DNA of 20,027 bases from Actinomycetes bacterium (GCA_030631725.1 DAOVKO010000006.1:1-20027); one strand, 5' to 3'. Counted from the stretch's first letter, positions 1-8,159 are shown. Program-made: numbers and translations. The notes: generated by a model not told the origin, from the sequence alone.

Positions 1-1
1 C

Positions 2-193
2 GAAATTGCTCCGGGGCAAATGCAGGTCTGGATGGTCCTGGGCGGCAAGGCCCATTGCCGCTACCAGGACACAAGCGTGCCCTTCGAGCGCGGTCAGACA
101 GTGCTGCTGCCGGCCTGCTGGGGCGGATCAATCGAAACAGATGAGCAGATGTGCGTGCTGATCACGAAACCAGGCGTGAGGCTTGAGGGGTGA
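2..193 (+). CDS. Mannose-6-phosphate isomerase-like protein, C-terminal fragment
   Basis: An open frame runs in from the window edge and stops at a TGA. It encodes 63 residues of a cupin-type C-terminus: a stretch reading MQVWMVLGGKAHC, then FERGQTVLLPA, then a short strand-rich tail. This matches the C-terminal beta-barrel of type I mannose-6-phosphate isomerases (ManA), which interconvert mannose-6-phosphate and fructose-6-phosphate in the cytoplasm. The zinc-binding part lies outside the window, so the assignment rests on the FxxGxTVLLPA pattern alone. Another sugar-isomerase cupin is possible. The next gene follows on the same strand. Confidence 0.55.
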   Translation, partial: EIAPGQMQVWMVLGGKAHCRYQDTSVPFERGQTVLLPACWGGSIETDEQMCVLITKPGVRLEG

Positions 194-204
194 AGGGCGA
201 GAAG

Positions 205-225
205 ATTGCGAATTGCGGATTGAAA
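205..225. repeat. Three tandem heptamers (ATTGCGR-like)
   Basis: ATTGCGA, ATTGCGG and ATTGAAA follow one another without spacing in the short gap between the manA-like gene and the pseudouridine synthase. Copies 1 and 2 differ at one base; copy 3 is more diverged. Two further heptamer arrays occur in this window, near 8151 and 17081. Confidence 0.5.
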
Positions 226-261
226 AGCAAAACACGGAGAGGCAACCAGCAAGGTAAAAAG

Positions 262-1137
262 ATGGTCCAGGCAAAAGGAGATTCAAAACCAGGTTCGGGG
301 AAGGTGCGCCTGCAGAAGGTACTGGCTGCGTCGGGACTGGGCAGTCGCAGGGCTTGTGAGCAGATGATCCTTGAAGGGCTGGTCAGCGTAAACGGCCAAA
401 CAGTCAGCAAGTTGCCGGTCCTGGTCGACCCGAGGCGTGACAGGATAATCGTCGAGGGCCAACTCCTTCCCAGAGCGACCCGTGCGTCCAGAGCACAGAC
501 GGTCCGTCCTGCTAAGCTGGTGTACTATCTGCTGAACAAGCCCAAGGGTGTAATTTGCACCAACCGTGATCGGTCCGATCAACGAGAGGTGAACCCGAAA
601 AGATGGCGGGCCATCGATCTGCTGCCCGAGGTAAGGCAGCGGCTGGTGAGCGTCGGTCGACTGGACGTGGCCTCGCGGGGGCTGCTGATCATGACTAATG
701 ATGGAGATTTGGTCAATCGGCTTACCCATCCTCGCTACGGGGTAAGCAAGACCTATCGGCTGCGGATAGACGGCTATCTGAAAAAGTCTGATATTGAACG
801 GCTCAAAAAGGGACTATGGCTGGCCAAAGACAGGCCCGGTTCCAAAGACGCTCAGCCAGCCGGGGCCGCCAGCGTCAAAATAATTCACCGGGACCGCGGA
901 CGGACCATCCTGGAGGTTGTACTGCGGGAAGGGCGCAACCGCCAGATCCGGCGGATGATAGCTCGATTGGGCTACAAGGTCCGCGACCTGATAAGGATAA
1001 AAATCGGACAGCTCAGCATAAAGGCCTTGCCCACAGGAGCATATCGAAAGCTTACATCCAGGGAATTGGCCAGGCTCAAGTCGGCGGGTAATCAAAAACG
1101 CGAGAGTTCCCTGGACGGAAAGGCCAGGAAGAGCTAA
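262..1137 (+). CDS. RluB/RsuA-family rRNA pseudouridine synthase
   Basis: A 291-residue protein that should isomerise a specific uridine in rRNA to pseudouridine in the cytoplasm. Residues 15-62 form an S4 RNA-binding domain (VRLQKVLAASGLGSRRACE...). The catalytic domain follows, with NKPKGVICT at about 92-100 and the GRLD motif at 132-135, where Asp135 is the expected catalytic aspartate, then SRGLLIMTNDGDL. The arginine-rich EGRNRQIRRM motif near the C-terminus is also typical. The frame is open back to a GTG at 190. ATG 262 is preferred because AAGG lies 7 bases upstream, and the earlier codons cover the heptamer repeats and encode an unremarkable basic extension. The family is sure. RluB, RsuA and RluF cannot be separated by eye, so no symbol is given. 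Confidence 0.9.
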   Translation: MVQAKGDSKPGSGKVRLQKVLAASGLGSRRACEQMILEGLVSVNGQTVSKLPVLVDPRRDRIIVEGQLLPRATRASRAQTVRPAKLVYYLLNKPKGVICTNRDRSDQREVNPKRWRAIDLLPEVRQRLVSVGRLDVASRGLLIMTNDGDLVNRLTHPRYGVSKTYRLRIDGYLKKSDIERLKKGLWLAKDRPGSKDAQPAGAASVKIIHRDRGRTILEVVLREGRNRQIRRMIARLGYKVRDLIRIKIGQLSIKALPTGAYRKLTSRELARLKSAGNQKRESSLDGKARKS

Positions 1138-1191
1138 GATACCTTCGTCGGCAAGCGTGTAGGTCCAGGCAGCACAGAGGCAGGCCCCCCA

Positions 1192-1848
1192 GTGGAACTT
1201 CACAGAAGCAAAACTCGATCTATCCGTGAATTCGAGAACTGGGCTCACAGCTACGATCATTCGATCCTGAATTCCCTGCTCTTTGAGCCTTCCTACAAGC
1301 TCATGTTCGGCGAGGTTTGTAAACGGGCCAAGCGAAAGAGCACGTTTCGGATGCTGGATATAGGCTGTGGGACGGGAACCTTTCTGGCTAAATGTTTGGC
1401 CAGCGGCTTGGACATGGAGGTCACGGGCCTGGACATAGCTTACAATATGATCCGGCAGGCCACGTACAAAGCGAAGCGGATCATCAGCAACGGTTCAGCC
1501 ATGACCTTTATGGTCGGCGATGCCGAGCATCTGCCCTTCGAGTCCGGCTACTTCGATATGGTAACCTGCTCGAATTCCTTTCACCATTATCCGAACCAGT
1601 TGCAGGCTGTGCGGGAGATGAAGCGCGTGCTCAAGAGCAACGGGGAACTGCTGATTGTGGACGGGCACCGCGACGATCCGCTGGGATACCTGATCTTCGA
1701 CGTGGCTGTAGATGCTGTGGAAAAACACGTCCACCACTGCTCCCGACGCCAATTTATAAAAATGTTCAAAGAGGCGGGATTCCAGAAGGTAACTCAACGG
1801 ATGGCCGGCCTGTACATTCCTTTACTGGCAACACAGGGCCAGGCCTGA
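1192..1848 (+). CDS. Class I SAM-dependent methyltransferase
   Basis: A 218-residue protein with a Rossmann-fold methyltransferase core. Motif I is MLDIGCGTG (residues 54-62), the acidic ribose-binding residue is Asp81 in GLDIA, motif II/III includes VGDAEHLPF, and DMVTCSNSFHHY and MKRVLKSNGELLIVDG complete the UbiE/COQ5-like pattern. The substrate cannot be told from sequence. The start is a GTG; the first in-frame ATG falls after the probable N-terminal helix, and an AGAGG sits about 11 bases before the GTG. The gene stands alone, 54 bases after the pseudouridine synthase and 39 before the LarA-like gene, so it may be co-transcribed with both. The C-terminal third (HVHHCSRRQFIKMFKEAGF) is the usual helical tail of the family. 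Confidence 0.85.
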   Translation: MELHRSKTRSIREFENWAHSYDHSILNSLLFEPSYKLMFGEVCKRAKRKSTFRMLDIGCGTGTFLAKCLASGLDMEVTGLDIAYNMIRQATYKAKRIISNGSAMTFMVGDAEHLPFESGYFDMVTCSNSFHHYPNQLQAVREMKRVLKSNGELLIVDGHRDDPLGYLIFDVAVDAVEKHVHHCSRRQFIKMFKEAGFQKVTQRMAGLYIPLLATQGQA

Positions 1849-1887
1849 GCTGGAGCTGTAAAAGACCGTGGCATCTATGGAGTTACT

Positions 1888-3264
1888 ATGCCCCGGACGA
1901 GCGTTCGCTGGACAGATAATGAGCAACTGAGCCTCGATTTGCCGGACCATTGGCAGGTTCTGGGGCGTTATGAGCCCCGAGCCACAACTGCGATAGAAGA
2001 GCTGCCCGCTCGCCTGGCGCAGATGCTCGAAGAACCCATAGAACGGCCTGCGTTTTCGAAAGTTTCGGCTGGGGCCCAAAAAGTAGCCCTGGTAATAGAT
2101 GACTTGACTCGCCCGACACCGGCGGGGGAATTGCTGGGGCCGGTAGTGGCTGCGTTGGAAAAGGCGGGAATTTCCGATGAGCAGGTTACCGGCGTGGTAG
2201 CCACGGGCCTGCATCCGCCGATAAGCCGGGAACAGTTGCTCAGCAAGATAGGCGGCGAATTTGGGCGGCGATTCAAGTGGATTCAAAACGATTGCCGCGA
2301 GCTTGACAAATATGCGTACCTGGGCACAGTGCCGGAAGGAGCGTGGGCTCGACGGAAGATCTCAGCCTCGGGCGGGACCCGGACAACAAGAGGTCTGGAT
2401 GTTTATGTGCTGAAGGAAGTGGCCCAGGCGGACCTGATTGTATTATTCGGCTCGGTGTCGCCGCATCTGCAGGCCGGCTTCGGGGGGGGATTCAAGCTTG
2501 TCGTTCCCGGATGCGCCCACTCGCGGACCATAGGTCGTCTGCATAAGATAGGCTTGAACGGGCAGGTGGCACGGCTGATCGGCCAGCAGCCCGCTGAAAA
2601 CTGCATGCGCCGGGCAGTGGAGCAGGCGGGGCAGTTGCTGGGGGGCAAAGCGTTCTCGGTAAATACTTTACTGGACTCGTCGGGGCGGGTTTGCAGGCTG
2701 AGCGTCGGTGATCCTCAAGCGGTTCAAGAGCAGTTGTCGCTGGCCTGCGAGCAGAAGTGCGGGCTGGCAGTGGACCCCACGGCAGACGTGGCCATCGTCT
2801 CGGCCTTCCCGCGCGATTACGACCTGCTGCAGGGCCTTAAGTGCCTGGTCAATACGCGGATGGCTGCCAGGAAGGGGGGGATACTGATCGGGATGATGAA
2901 TCTTCACTCGCTGGGGCACTTGAAGCTGAAGGTCTCTTTTGCGCTGCCGACGGGGCTGTTTGGGTGGTTGCTGGGGCTGATCAGTCCGGGCTCTGCCAGC
3001 GCTATGCTGGGCAGATTGGATAGAGAGCTTGACGCTGAAGCCAAGTTTTTCATACGATTGGCCGTGGAGACCCTAAGACGAAATCGGCTCCTGATCTATT
3101 GCCCGGAAATGGTCAGGGCAGCAGAGAAGCTTCCTTACGTCGAGATATTTGATGATCTGAACAGGCTTTGGGAGCGAACGGAGAAACTGCTGGGCAGGCC
3201 AAGGCAAGTGCGGGTGAACGTCTTTGCAGAGGGGGGAACCACCTATCCCAGGCTAAGGCACTGA
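1888..3264 (+). CDS. LarA-like nickel-dependent racemase family protein
   Basis: A 458-residue protein of the lactate racemase family (LarA; DUF2088 N-terminal domain), enzymes that racemise or epimerise 2-hydroxy acids with a nickel pincer cofactor. The N-terminal DDLTRPTP motif (residues 71-78) and GLHPP (His109) are present. SPHLQAGFGGGFKLVVPG (191-208) carries His193 and Lys203, and His219 follows. From memory of Lactobacillus plantarum LarA these correspond to Asp72, Arg75, His108, His174, Lys184 (cofactor attachment) and His200. All catalytic positions therefore seem intact. The cofactor maturation genes larB, larC and larE are not in this window. GGAG lies 5 bases before the ATG. Substrate is unknown: many family members are not lactate racemases, so larA is not assigned. 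Confidence 0.82.
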   Translation: MPRTSVRWTDNEQLSLDLPDHWQVLGRYEPRATTAIEELPARLAQMLEEPIERPAFSKVSAGAQKVALVIDDLTRPTPAGELLGPVVAALEKAGISDEQVTGVVATGLHPPISREQLLSKIGGEFGRRFKWIQNDCRELDKYAYLGTVPEGAWARRKISASGGTRTTRGLDVYVLKEVAQADLIVLFGSVSPHLQAGFGGGFKLVVPGCAHSRTIGRLHKIGLNGQVARLIGQQPAENCMRRAVEQAGQLLGGKAFSVNTLLDSSGRVCRLSVGDPQAVQEQLSLACEQKCGLAVDPTADVAIVSAFPRDYDLLQGLKCLVNTRMAARKGGILIGMMNLHSLGHLKLKVSFALPTGLFGWLLGLISPGSASAMLGRLDRELDAEAKFFIRLAVETLRRNRLLIYCPEMVRAAEKLPYVEIFDDLNRLWERTEKLLGRPRQVRVNVFAEGGTTYPRLRH

Positions 3265-3283
3265 TAGCCTAAGAACTCGATCA

Positions 3284-3308
3284 GGCTCGGTTTGGCGGCA
3301 GGCGAGCC
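3284..3308. terminator. Possible bidirectional hairpin between convergent genes
   Basis: GGCTCG and CGAGCC form a perfect 6-bp stem around a 13-base loop in the 46-base gap between the convergent LarA-like and PHP genes. There is no clear T-run on either side, so this is only a candidate; position is the main argument. Confidence 0.3.
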
Positions 3309-3310
3309 CC

Positions 3311-4387
3311 TCAGCCGACGACGAAGATAGGGTTGGTAAAGGCCCGGCGGGCATCGAGTGCGCTGACCTCGGCCCGCAGGTAGAATCGGCGGCCAGCAAA
3401 GCGTTCCCGATGAGTTAGGTGCAGCCGTTTTTGCTCGCGTCCGGCCAGGCGCTTAATGACCCGCCCATTTTTGATCAGCCGAAGCTGATAGATCCCGGCC
3501 GAATCAGCAGCAGCAATACGAAAAGTCAAAGTGCTTCCCCTGCGGGGACGAACAGTCTGGCCCATTTTGGCTCGGCCAGCGGAAATGGTAATCACCGGGG
3601 CATCTGAGACGAAGTAGCGGCCCTGGTGCAGAGCTTGCATGACAGAACGTTTGTTGGGCCGGTCGCAGAAAACGCCGTTCCAGACCGAGCCGACACCGTG
3701 AACCATATGGGCGTCGCTGTTTCCCATGGCGTAGACGATTTTGCCCTTGCAGAGCAGTCTATCCCAGAGCTGGACGCTTTGGGCGTCGGTGATATCCCAG
3801 CAGTCGAAAAACTGATTAGCCCCGTTCACAATCTCCATGTGAAAGGGATCAGCCAACTGGTAAAGCAGGTCGATCTGCTCGGGTATATATCTTGTGTTAG
3901 GGAACCAGCCGGTTGGATGGGGCACGAAAGTCAGGGCTTGGCTGGTTGTCCGGGCAGTGTAGAAATCTTTCAAGAAATCGCCACTGGGCTCAAAGGTCTT
4001 TTGGGTTCCGATGATGCCCAGATGGTGCGGGAACGCTGCGGGTTCCTGTCCCCACCAGACTCGCGAGAATTTGCGGCAATCGTACTTCTGATCGGTGGTG
4101 GCGTGGTCGGTTATAAAGATGAAATCCAGACCGGCGGCGTCGGCCGCTTCCTTAGCCTGGGCTACGGTGAACCTGCCGTCAGAGTAGTGTGTATGTATAT
4201 GGCAATCGCCCCGGTAGAACCCTAAACCCAGCAGCTTCTTGCTGGCGGCAATACGCTTGGCGTGCCGCCGATACCAAGAATCGGCACAGAGGCGTGAATA
4301 GGCGTCGCTAGCCAGGTACAACTCGGTTCCTTCAAGTCTTGACTTTAGGCGTTTAGCTCGCGAACGGGCAGCTTTTCGTGCGGACAT
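3311..4387 (-). CDS. PHP-domain metallohydrolase (CehA-like)
   Basis: A 358-residue protein with a basic N-terminus (MSARKAARSRAKRLK) and a PHP phosphoesterase core. Metal-binding motifs appear in order: GDCHIHTHYSDG (His63, His65, Asp70), FITDH (Asp94, His95), VPHPTGW, and GNSDAHMVHGVG near residue 250. After about residue 285 there is a strand-rich domain of the kind seen behind PHP domains in CehA-type proteins. It probably hydrolyses a phosphoester or a related bond with two or three metal ions; the substrate is unknown. The frame stays open upstream to 4663, but ATG 4387 has GGGAG 8 bases before it and the extra upstream residues look non-coding and overlap hisD. No signal peptide is visible. 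It is divergent from hisD. Confidence 0.82.
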   Translation of the reverse strand: MSARKAARSRAKRLKSRLEGTELYLASDAYSRLCADSWYRRHAKRIAASKKLLGLGFYRGDCHIHTHYSDGRFTVAQAKEAADAAGLDFIFITDHATTDQKYDCRKFSRVWWGQEPAAFPHHLGIIGTQKTFEPSGDFLKDFYTARTTSQALTFVPHPTGWFPNTRYIPEQIDLLYQLADPFHMEIVNGANQFFDCWDITDAQSVQLWDRLLCKGKIVYAMGNSDAHMVHGVGSVWNGVFCDRPNKRSVMQALHQGRYFVSDAPVITISAGRAKMGQTVRPRRGSTLTFRIAAADSAGIYQLRLIKNGRVIKRLAGREQKRLHLTHRERFAGRRFYLRAEVSALDARRAFTNPIFVVG

Positions 4388-4398
4388 GCGGATACTCC

Positions 4399-4416
4399 CT
4401 GGGCTACGCTGCCCAG
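4399..4416 (-). promoter_or_regulatory. Hairpin abutting the ribosome binding site of the PHP gene
   Basis: CTGGGC and GCCCAG pair perfectly over a 6-base loop. The stem ends next to the GGGAG used by the PHP gene at 4387, so it could affect translation. No function is shown by sequence alone. Confidence 0.3.
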
Positions 4417-4505
4417 ACAATAACTCAACAAAGTTCAGCCTTTGTAACATCTGGAAAGGAAGAAGGAAACAGTATTCTGGACTCAATGGCCAGCCAGCGA
4501 CAGGC

Positions 4506-4534
4506 TTGCCAGAAACCCCGATTGAGCGTATGAT
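4506..4534 (+). promoter_or_regulatory. Sigma70-type promoter of the his-ispF-cysS-ruv operon
   Basis: TTGCCA at 4506-4511 and TATGAT at 4529-4534 are separated by exactly 17 bases. Transcription would start near 4541, giving a leader of about 18 bases that contains the AAAGGAG ribosome binding site (4547-4553) of hisD. The short leader leaves no room for an attenuator or T-box. Confidence 0.6.
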
Positions 4535-4558
4535 AAGCATCCAGTTAAAGGAGCGGTG

Positions 4559-5875
4559 ATGAGCCTGCAAATAATTGACATGCGCACGCCGGACGGTCCC
4601 GGGCAGCTTCGTAGCTTGTATCAGAGGCTGCACTTGATCCGTTTCCGGGATGAGACTGACCAAACTCGGCTGGTACTTGAGATTATTAAAGATGTTGCCG
4701 GTAACCGGGACACTGCGGTTATTAAATATACCAAGATGTTCGACAAACTGGAACTCACGTCAAAGACTCTCAGAGTAAGCGACAGAGAACTGAAGGCGGC
4801 CAGAAAGAATGCTGATCCTCGATTCATGGAGGCCATGCGACGGGCAATTGAGAATGTTCGCAGCTATCAAAAAAAGTTAACCATACCTCAGTCCAGCGTA
4901 TGGCAAGATCAGGGTATTCAGTTGGGCATACTTTGGGAAGCTATCGAACGGGTGGGGGTTTATGCCCCCGGCGGTAAGGCGGTATATCCGTCGAGCGTAG
5001 TAATGGCAGTAGTGCCGGCCCAGGTGGCGGGGGTCAAAGAAATAGCGGTCTGCTGCTCTCCGGGTTTGGCTGGGAAGGTGGATACAAACATGCTGGCCAT
5101 CTGCGCGGAGCTTGGCATCAGCGAGGTTTATCAGATTGGCGGTGCCCAGGCGATCGCGGCTATGGCCTTTGGAACTGAGACAATCAAATCCGTGGGCAAG
5201 ATTGTCGGGCCGGGGAATCTCTACGTGCAGTTGGCCAAGAAGGCTCTCTACGGCCAAATCGATATCGACAGTTTCGCCGGGCCCAGCGAGGTTTTAATAA
5301 TTGCAGATGAAACAGCCCCGGCGGATTATATTGCCGCCGATTTATTGGCCCAAGCTGAGCACGATCCAGGCATTGCCTTTCTGGTAACGAGCAGTAAGAA
5401 ATTGGCTGATGAAGTAGTCGAAGCTGTGGAAAAAGAGTTGCAAACGGCTGGACGAGCTGAGGCTATTGGCGAGTCGCTGGAAAAGTTCTCGGCAGTCCTG
5501 TGGGTAGCTGACATGGATGAGGCTATCAAAGAAGCTAATGCTTTTGCGCCGGAGCACTTGCAGGTTATGGTGGCTGATCCGGAGAAGGTGGTGGGGCAGA
5601 TAAAAAATGCTGGGGCTATCTTTGTCGGCAAGTACAGTCCGGTTGCGTTGGGTGATTACTATGCGGGGCCCTCGCACGTACTGCCGACTGCTGGGACGGC
5701 CAGGGCTTTTAGCGGCTTGAGCGTGTATGATTTCCTCAAGCGGACGAGCCTGATAAGCTATGATGAAGGGGCACTGGGCAAGGCGGCGGCGGACGTGCAG
5801 GTGTTGGCCAAGGTTGAGGGTTTGGACATGCACGGGAGATCGGTATCCGTGCGATTAGAGAAGAAGCAGCAATGA
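4559..5875 (+). CDS. hisD: Histidinol dehydrogenase
   Basis: A 438-residue zinc enzyme catalysing the last two oxidations of histidine synthesis, L-histidinol to L-histidine with NAD+. Family motifs in order are YAPGGKAVYPSSVVMAVVPA, GPGNLYVQLAKK, DSFAGPSEVLIIAD, AEHDPGIAFLVT, APEHLQVM, SPVALGDYYAGPSHVLPT and the C-terminal HGRSVSVRL. Length is normal for the family. ATG 4559 is chosen over GTG 4556 because AAAGGAG (4547-4553) is 5 bases from the ATG and too close to the GTG. The stop overlaps the hisC start as ATGA, so translation is coupled. It is the first gene of a nine-gene operon. Confidence 0.97.
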   Translation: MSLQIIDMRTPDGPGQLRSLYQRLHLIRFRDETDQTRLVLEIIKDVAGNRDTAVIKYTKMFDKLELTSKTLRVSDRELKAARKNADPRFMEAMRRAIENVRSYQKKLTIPQSSVWQDQGIQLGILWEAIERVGVYAPGGKAVYPSSVVMAVVPAQVAGVKEIAVCCSPGLAGKVDTNMLAICAELGISEVYQIGGAQAIAAMAFGTETIKSVGKIVGPGNLYVQLAKKALYGQIDIDSFAGPSEVLIIADETAPADYIAADLLAQAEHDPGIAFLVTSSKKLADEVVEAVEKELQTAGRAEAIGESLEKFSAVLWVADMDEAIKEANAFAPEHLQVMVADPEKVVGQIKNAGAIFVGKYSPVALGDYYAGPSHVLPTAGTARAFSGLSVYDFLKRTSLISYDEGALGKAAADVQVLAKVEGLDMHGRSVSVRLEKKQQ

Positions 5876-6930
5876 GCTACTTTCGGGAAAACATAGAACG
5901 GATGGTCGGCTACGTGCCGGGTGAGCAGCCGACGGATCCGAAGGTAGTCAAGCTCAATACCAACGAGAATCCCTATCCGCCCAGCGAGCGGGTCCTGGCA
6001 ACTCTGGCGAGTGTGAACGCCGAGCAATTGCGCCGTTATCCAGATCCGACGGCGGTGATGTTCCGCGAAACAGCGGCTAATGTCCTGGGATTTTCGCCGG
6101 AACAGATTATCTGCGGCAACGGCTCGGACGAGCTGCTGAACATAGCCACGCGAGCGTTCGTGGGCCCGCAAGGGTTGATGGCCTATCCGGTGCCGACATA
6201 TTCGCTGTATCGTACGCTGGCCCACATTGAGGATGCGGGGTTTGTGGAGATACCTTTTGGGCCCGACTGGAGCTTGCCGGAGGAGCTTTACTCTACGGGT
6301 GCAAAGCTGACCCTGCTGTGCAATCCCAACGCGCCGAGCGGGACGATGATAGAAACGGACGAAGTATCTCACTTGGCCAAGAAACTCGACGGCGTATTGA
6401 TTATGGACGAGGCCTACGTGGACTTTGCCGACAATAATTGTCTCGAGTTGGTCGATAAGCACAAGAACGTGCTGATTCTGCGGACGTTATCTAAGGGATA
6501 TTCGCTGGCGGGGCTGCGTTTCGGTTATGGAATTGGAAATCGCAAGCTGATAGCCGGTCTGAACAAGGTCAAGGACAGCTATAACTGCGATGCCCTCAGC
6601 GTGCTGTTAGCCACCGAGGCTATCAGCGACCAGGAGGTCATGCGGGAAAACGCTCGCAAGGTCCGGGATGAACGGGAGCGGCTGAGTGAGCGGCTGCAGG
6701 CGGTGGGCTTTGAGGTGCCCGAGAGCCAGGCGAATTTTCTTTTGGCCCGGATGCCCGCCGGATGCGCTTTGACCGCCAAGCAGTTGTACAAGCAGCTCAA
6801 GGAGCGGGACGTGTGTGTGCGCTACATGGAGCAAACCCACCTGGCGGACTGCGTACGAATCACGGTGGGCAGGCCGGAGCAAAACGAAACGCTGTTGCAG
6901 ATGATGCGGCAAGTGGGAGTCGAAATCTAG
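5872..6930 (+). CDS. hisC: Histidinol-phosphate aminotransferase
   Basis: A 352-residue PLP enzyme of fold type I that transaminates imidazole-acetol phosphate to histidinol phosphate. Motifs are LNTNENPYPPS near the N-terminus, CGNGSDELL (81-89), the NPNAPSGT substrate loop (151-158), IMDEAYVDF with Asp179, and TLSKGYSLAGLRFGYG with Lys208 as the expected Schiff-base lysine. The C-terminal VRITVGRPEQNE contains the usual phosphate-contacting arginine. It overlaps hisD by 4 bases and is followed by hisB after 24 bases. Length is typical. HisC and the related aromatic aminotransferases are hard to split by sequence, but the his context decides it. Confidence 0.96.
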   Translation: MSYFRENIERMVGYVPGEQPTDPKVVKLNTNENPYPPSERVLATLASVNAEQLRRYPDPTAVMFRETAANVLGFSPEQIICGNGSDELLNIATRAFVGPQGLMAYPVPTYSLYRTLAHIEDAGFVEIPFGPDWSLPEELYSTGAKLTLLCNPNAPSGTMIETDEVSHLAKKLDGVLIMDEAYVDFADNNCLELVDKHKNVLILRTLSKGYSLAGLRFGYGIGNRKLIAGLNKVKDSYNCDALSVLLATEAISDQEVMRENARKVRDERERLSERLQAVGFEVPESQANFLLARMPAGCALTAKQLYKQLKERDVCVRYMEQTHLADCVRITVGRPEQNETLLQMMRQVGVEI

Positions 6931-6954
6931 AGTGAATAATCGAAAGGTAAGACT

Positions 6955-7632
6955 ATGGCTGAAAGAAAAGCCCAAGTCTCGCGGAAGACCACAGAGACGA
7001 AGATCGAGCTGAGCATGAGCCTCGACGGTACCGGCAAGTCGCAGGTGTCCGTCGGCGTGGGGTTTTTGGACCACATGCTGGAGCTTTTGGCCAAGCATGG
7101 CCTTTTTGACCTGGTGGTTCAAGGCAGCGGGGACGTCCAGGTCGATGCCCACCATACGGTCGAGGATGTGGGCATATGTCTGGGCGAGGCTATCAAGAAG
7201 GCCCTGGGCGATAAGAAGGGGATAACCCGCTTCGGGCAGGCCTGTGTGCCGATGGACGAGGCCCTGGCCCAGGTGGTGGTGGATATCAGCGGGCGAGGGC
7301 ACTGTGAGTGCAGGATGGATGTGGTGCACGGTCTGAGCTATCTCCGCGGAGCGGTGCAGACCACCATAGAAGCGGTGACTAAAAAAGACGTAACCTTGGA
7401 ACATGCAGTCGATCAGTTGATGGAGCACTCTGACGAACGGGCCCTGCTGGAGGAATTCGCCCGTGCCCTGGCGGTGAATGCGGGGATGACCCTGCATATA
7501 AACGTGCCCTACGGCAAGAACGCTCATCACGTGGTCGAGGCGGTATTCAAGGCCCTGGGCAGGGCTCTGCGCCAGGCGGTCCAGCTGGACCCGCGGCAAA
7601 AGGGCCTGCCCTCGACTAAAGGCGTGCTCTGA
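6955..7632 (+). CDS. hisB: Imidazoleglycerol-phosphate dehydratase with an internal insertion
   Basis: A 225-residue protein that dehydrates imidazoleglycerol phosphate to imidazole-acetol phosphate. The metal-binding pattern is complete: HHTVED (His66, His67, Glu70), DEALA (101-105), NAGMTLH (to His181) and NAHHVVEAVFKA (His191, His192, Glu195), ending in PSTKGVL. Family members are usually near 195 residues. Here about 29 extra residues lie between DISGRGH (110-116) and the EEFARAL helix (166-172), so the segment from about 121 to 160 is unlike the E. coli sequence as I recall it. There is no HAD phosphatase domain, so this is the monofunctional type. AAAGGT precedes the ATG. It is the last his gene here. 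Confidence 0.95.
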   Translation: MAERKAQVSRKTTETKIELSMSLDGTGKSQVSVGVGFLDHMLELLAKHGLFDLVVQGSGDVQVDAHHTVEDVGICLGEAIKKALGDKKGITRFGQACVPMDEALAQVVVDISGRGHCECRMDVVHGLSYLRGAVQTTIEAVTKKDVTLEHAVDQLMEHSDERALLEEFARALAVNAGMTLHINVPYGKNAHHVVEAVFKALGRALRQAVQLDPRQKGLPSTKGVL

Positions 7633-7658
7633 GAAAACCATTTCGGCGGATCAAATCG

Positions 7659-8159
7659 ATGGCCAACATAACCCGCGTGGGAATCGGATTCGACATACAC
7701 CGGCTGGTAAGCGGAAGGCCGCTGTGGCTGGCCGGTGTGCAAATCGAATTTGCCAAGGGTCTGCTGGGCCATTCCGACGGCGACGTGATCCTCCACGCAG
7801 TAGCAGAGGCGGTGGCTGGGGCCGCGGGCCTGCCAGACATAGGCGAGCAGTTCCCGGATGATCTTGCAGCCACGGAAGGAATCGACTCGAAGATAATCGT
7901 CGAGAAGATTCTCCGTGGGGCTGCCGATAAGGGCTTTAGAATTATCAATCTGGACGCAGTAGTCCAGGCGGAAGAACCGAAGATATCCGAACACAAACAG
8001 CAGATGCGGGAGTCGTTGGCCCGGATGCTGAAAGTGGACGTCGAAGTGGTCAACCTCAAGGGGCGCACCGCTGAGGGCCTCGGCGATATCGGCAAGGCCG
8101 AGGCCATCGCCTGCACGGCAATCGTAGGACTGGGACCGAAAAGCGAAAGAAGAGCGTAG
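7659..8159 (+). CDS. ispF: 2-C-methyl-D-erythritol 2,4-cyclodiphosphate synthase
   Basis: A 166-residue enzyme of the non-mevalonate isoprenoid pathway that cyclises CDP-methylerythritol 2-phosphate with loss of CMP. It shows VGIGFDIHR (Asp12 and His14 as metal ligands), GRPLWLAGVQI, GHSDGDVILHA, GAAGLPDIGEQFPDD, NLDAVVQAEEPKI and, near the C-terminus, KGRTAEGLGDIG in place of the more usual KATTTEGLGFTG. The trimeric enzyme binds metal and cytidine at subunit borders. Its usual partner ispD is not adjacent. The last codons (AGA GCG TAG) fall inside a heptamer repeat that runs on into cysS. Confidence 0.94.
   Translation: MANITRVGIGFDIHRLVSGRPLWLAGVQIEFAKGLLGHSDGDVILHAVAEAVAGAAGLPDIGEQFPDDLAATEGIDSKIIVEKILRGAADKGFRIINLDAVVQAEEPKISEHKQQMRESLARMLKVDVEVVNLKGRTAEGLGDIGKAEAIACTAIVGLGPKSERRA

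Noticed and set aside
190..261. Upstream GTG start for the pseudouridine synthase
   Set aside because: It would add 24 residues translated partly from the heptamer repeats and has no good ribosome site, whereas ATG 262 has AAGG at proper spacing.
3626..4225. Plus-strand open frame of 199 codons opposite the PHP gene
   Set aside because: The minus strand encodes clear metal-binding motifs through this region, and the plus frame has no recognisable features.
6607..7641. Long minus-strand open frame of 344 codons opposite hisC and hisB
   Set aside because: It lies antisense to two genes with full catalytic motifs, shows no domain pattern of its own, and is explained by GC-rich codon usage leaving stops rare on the other strand.
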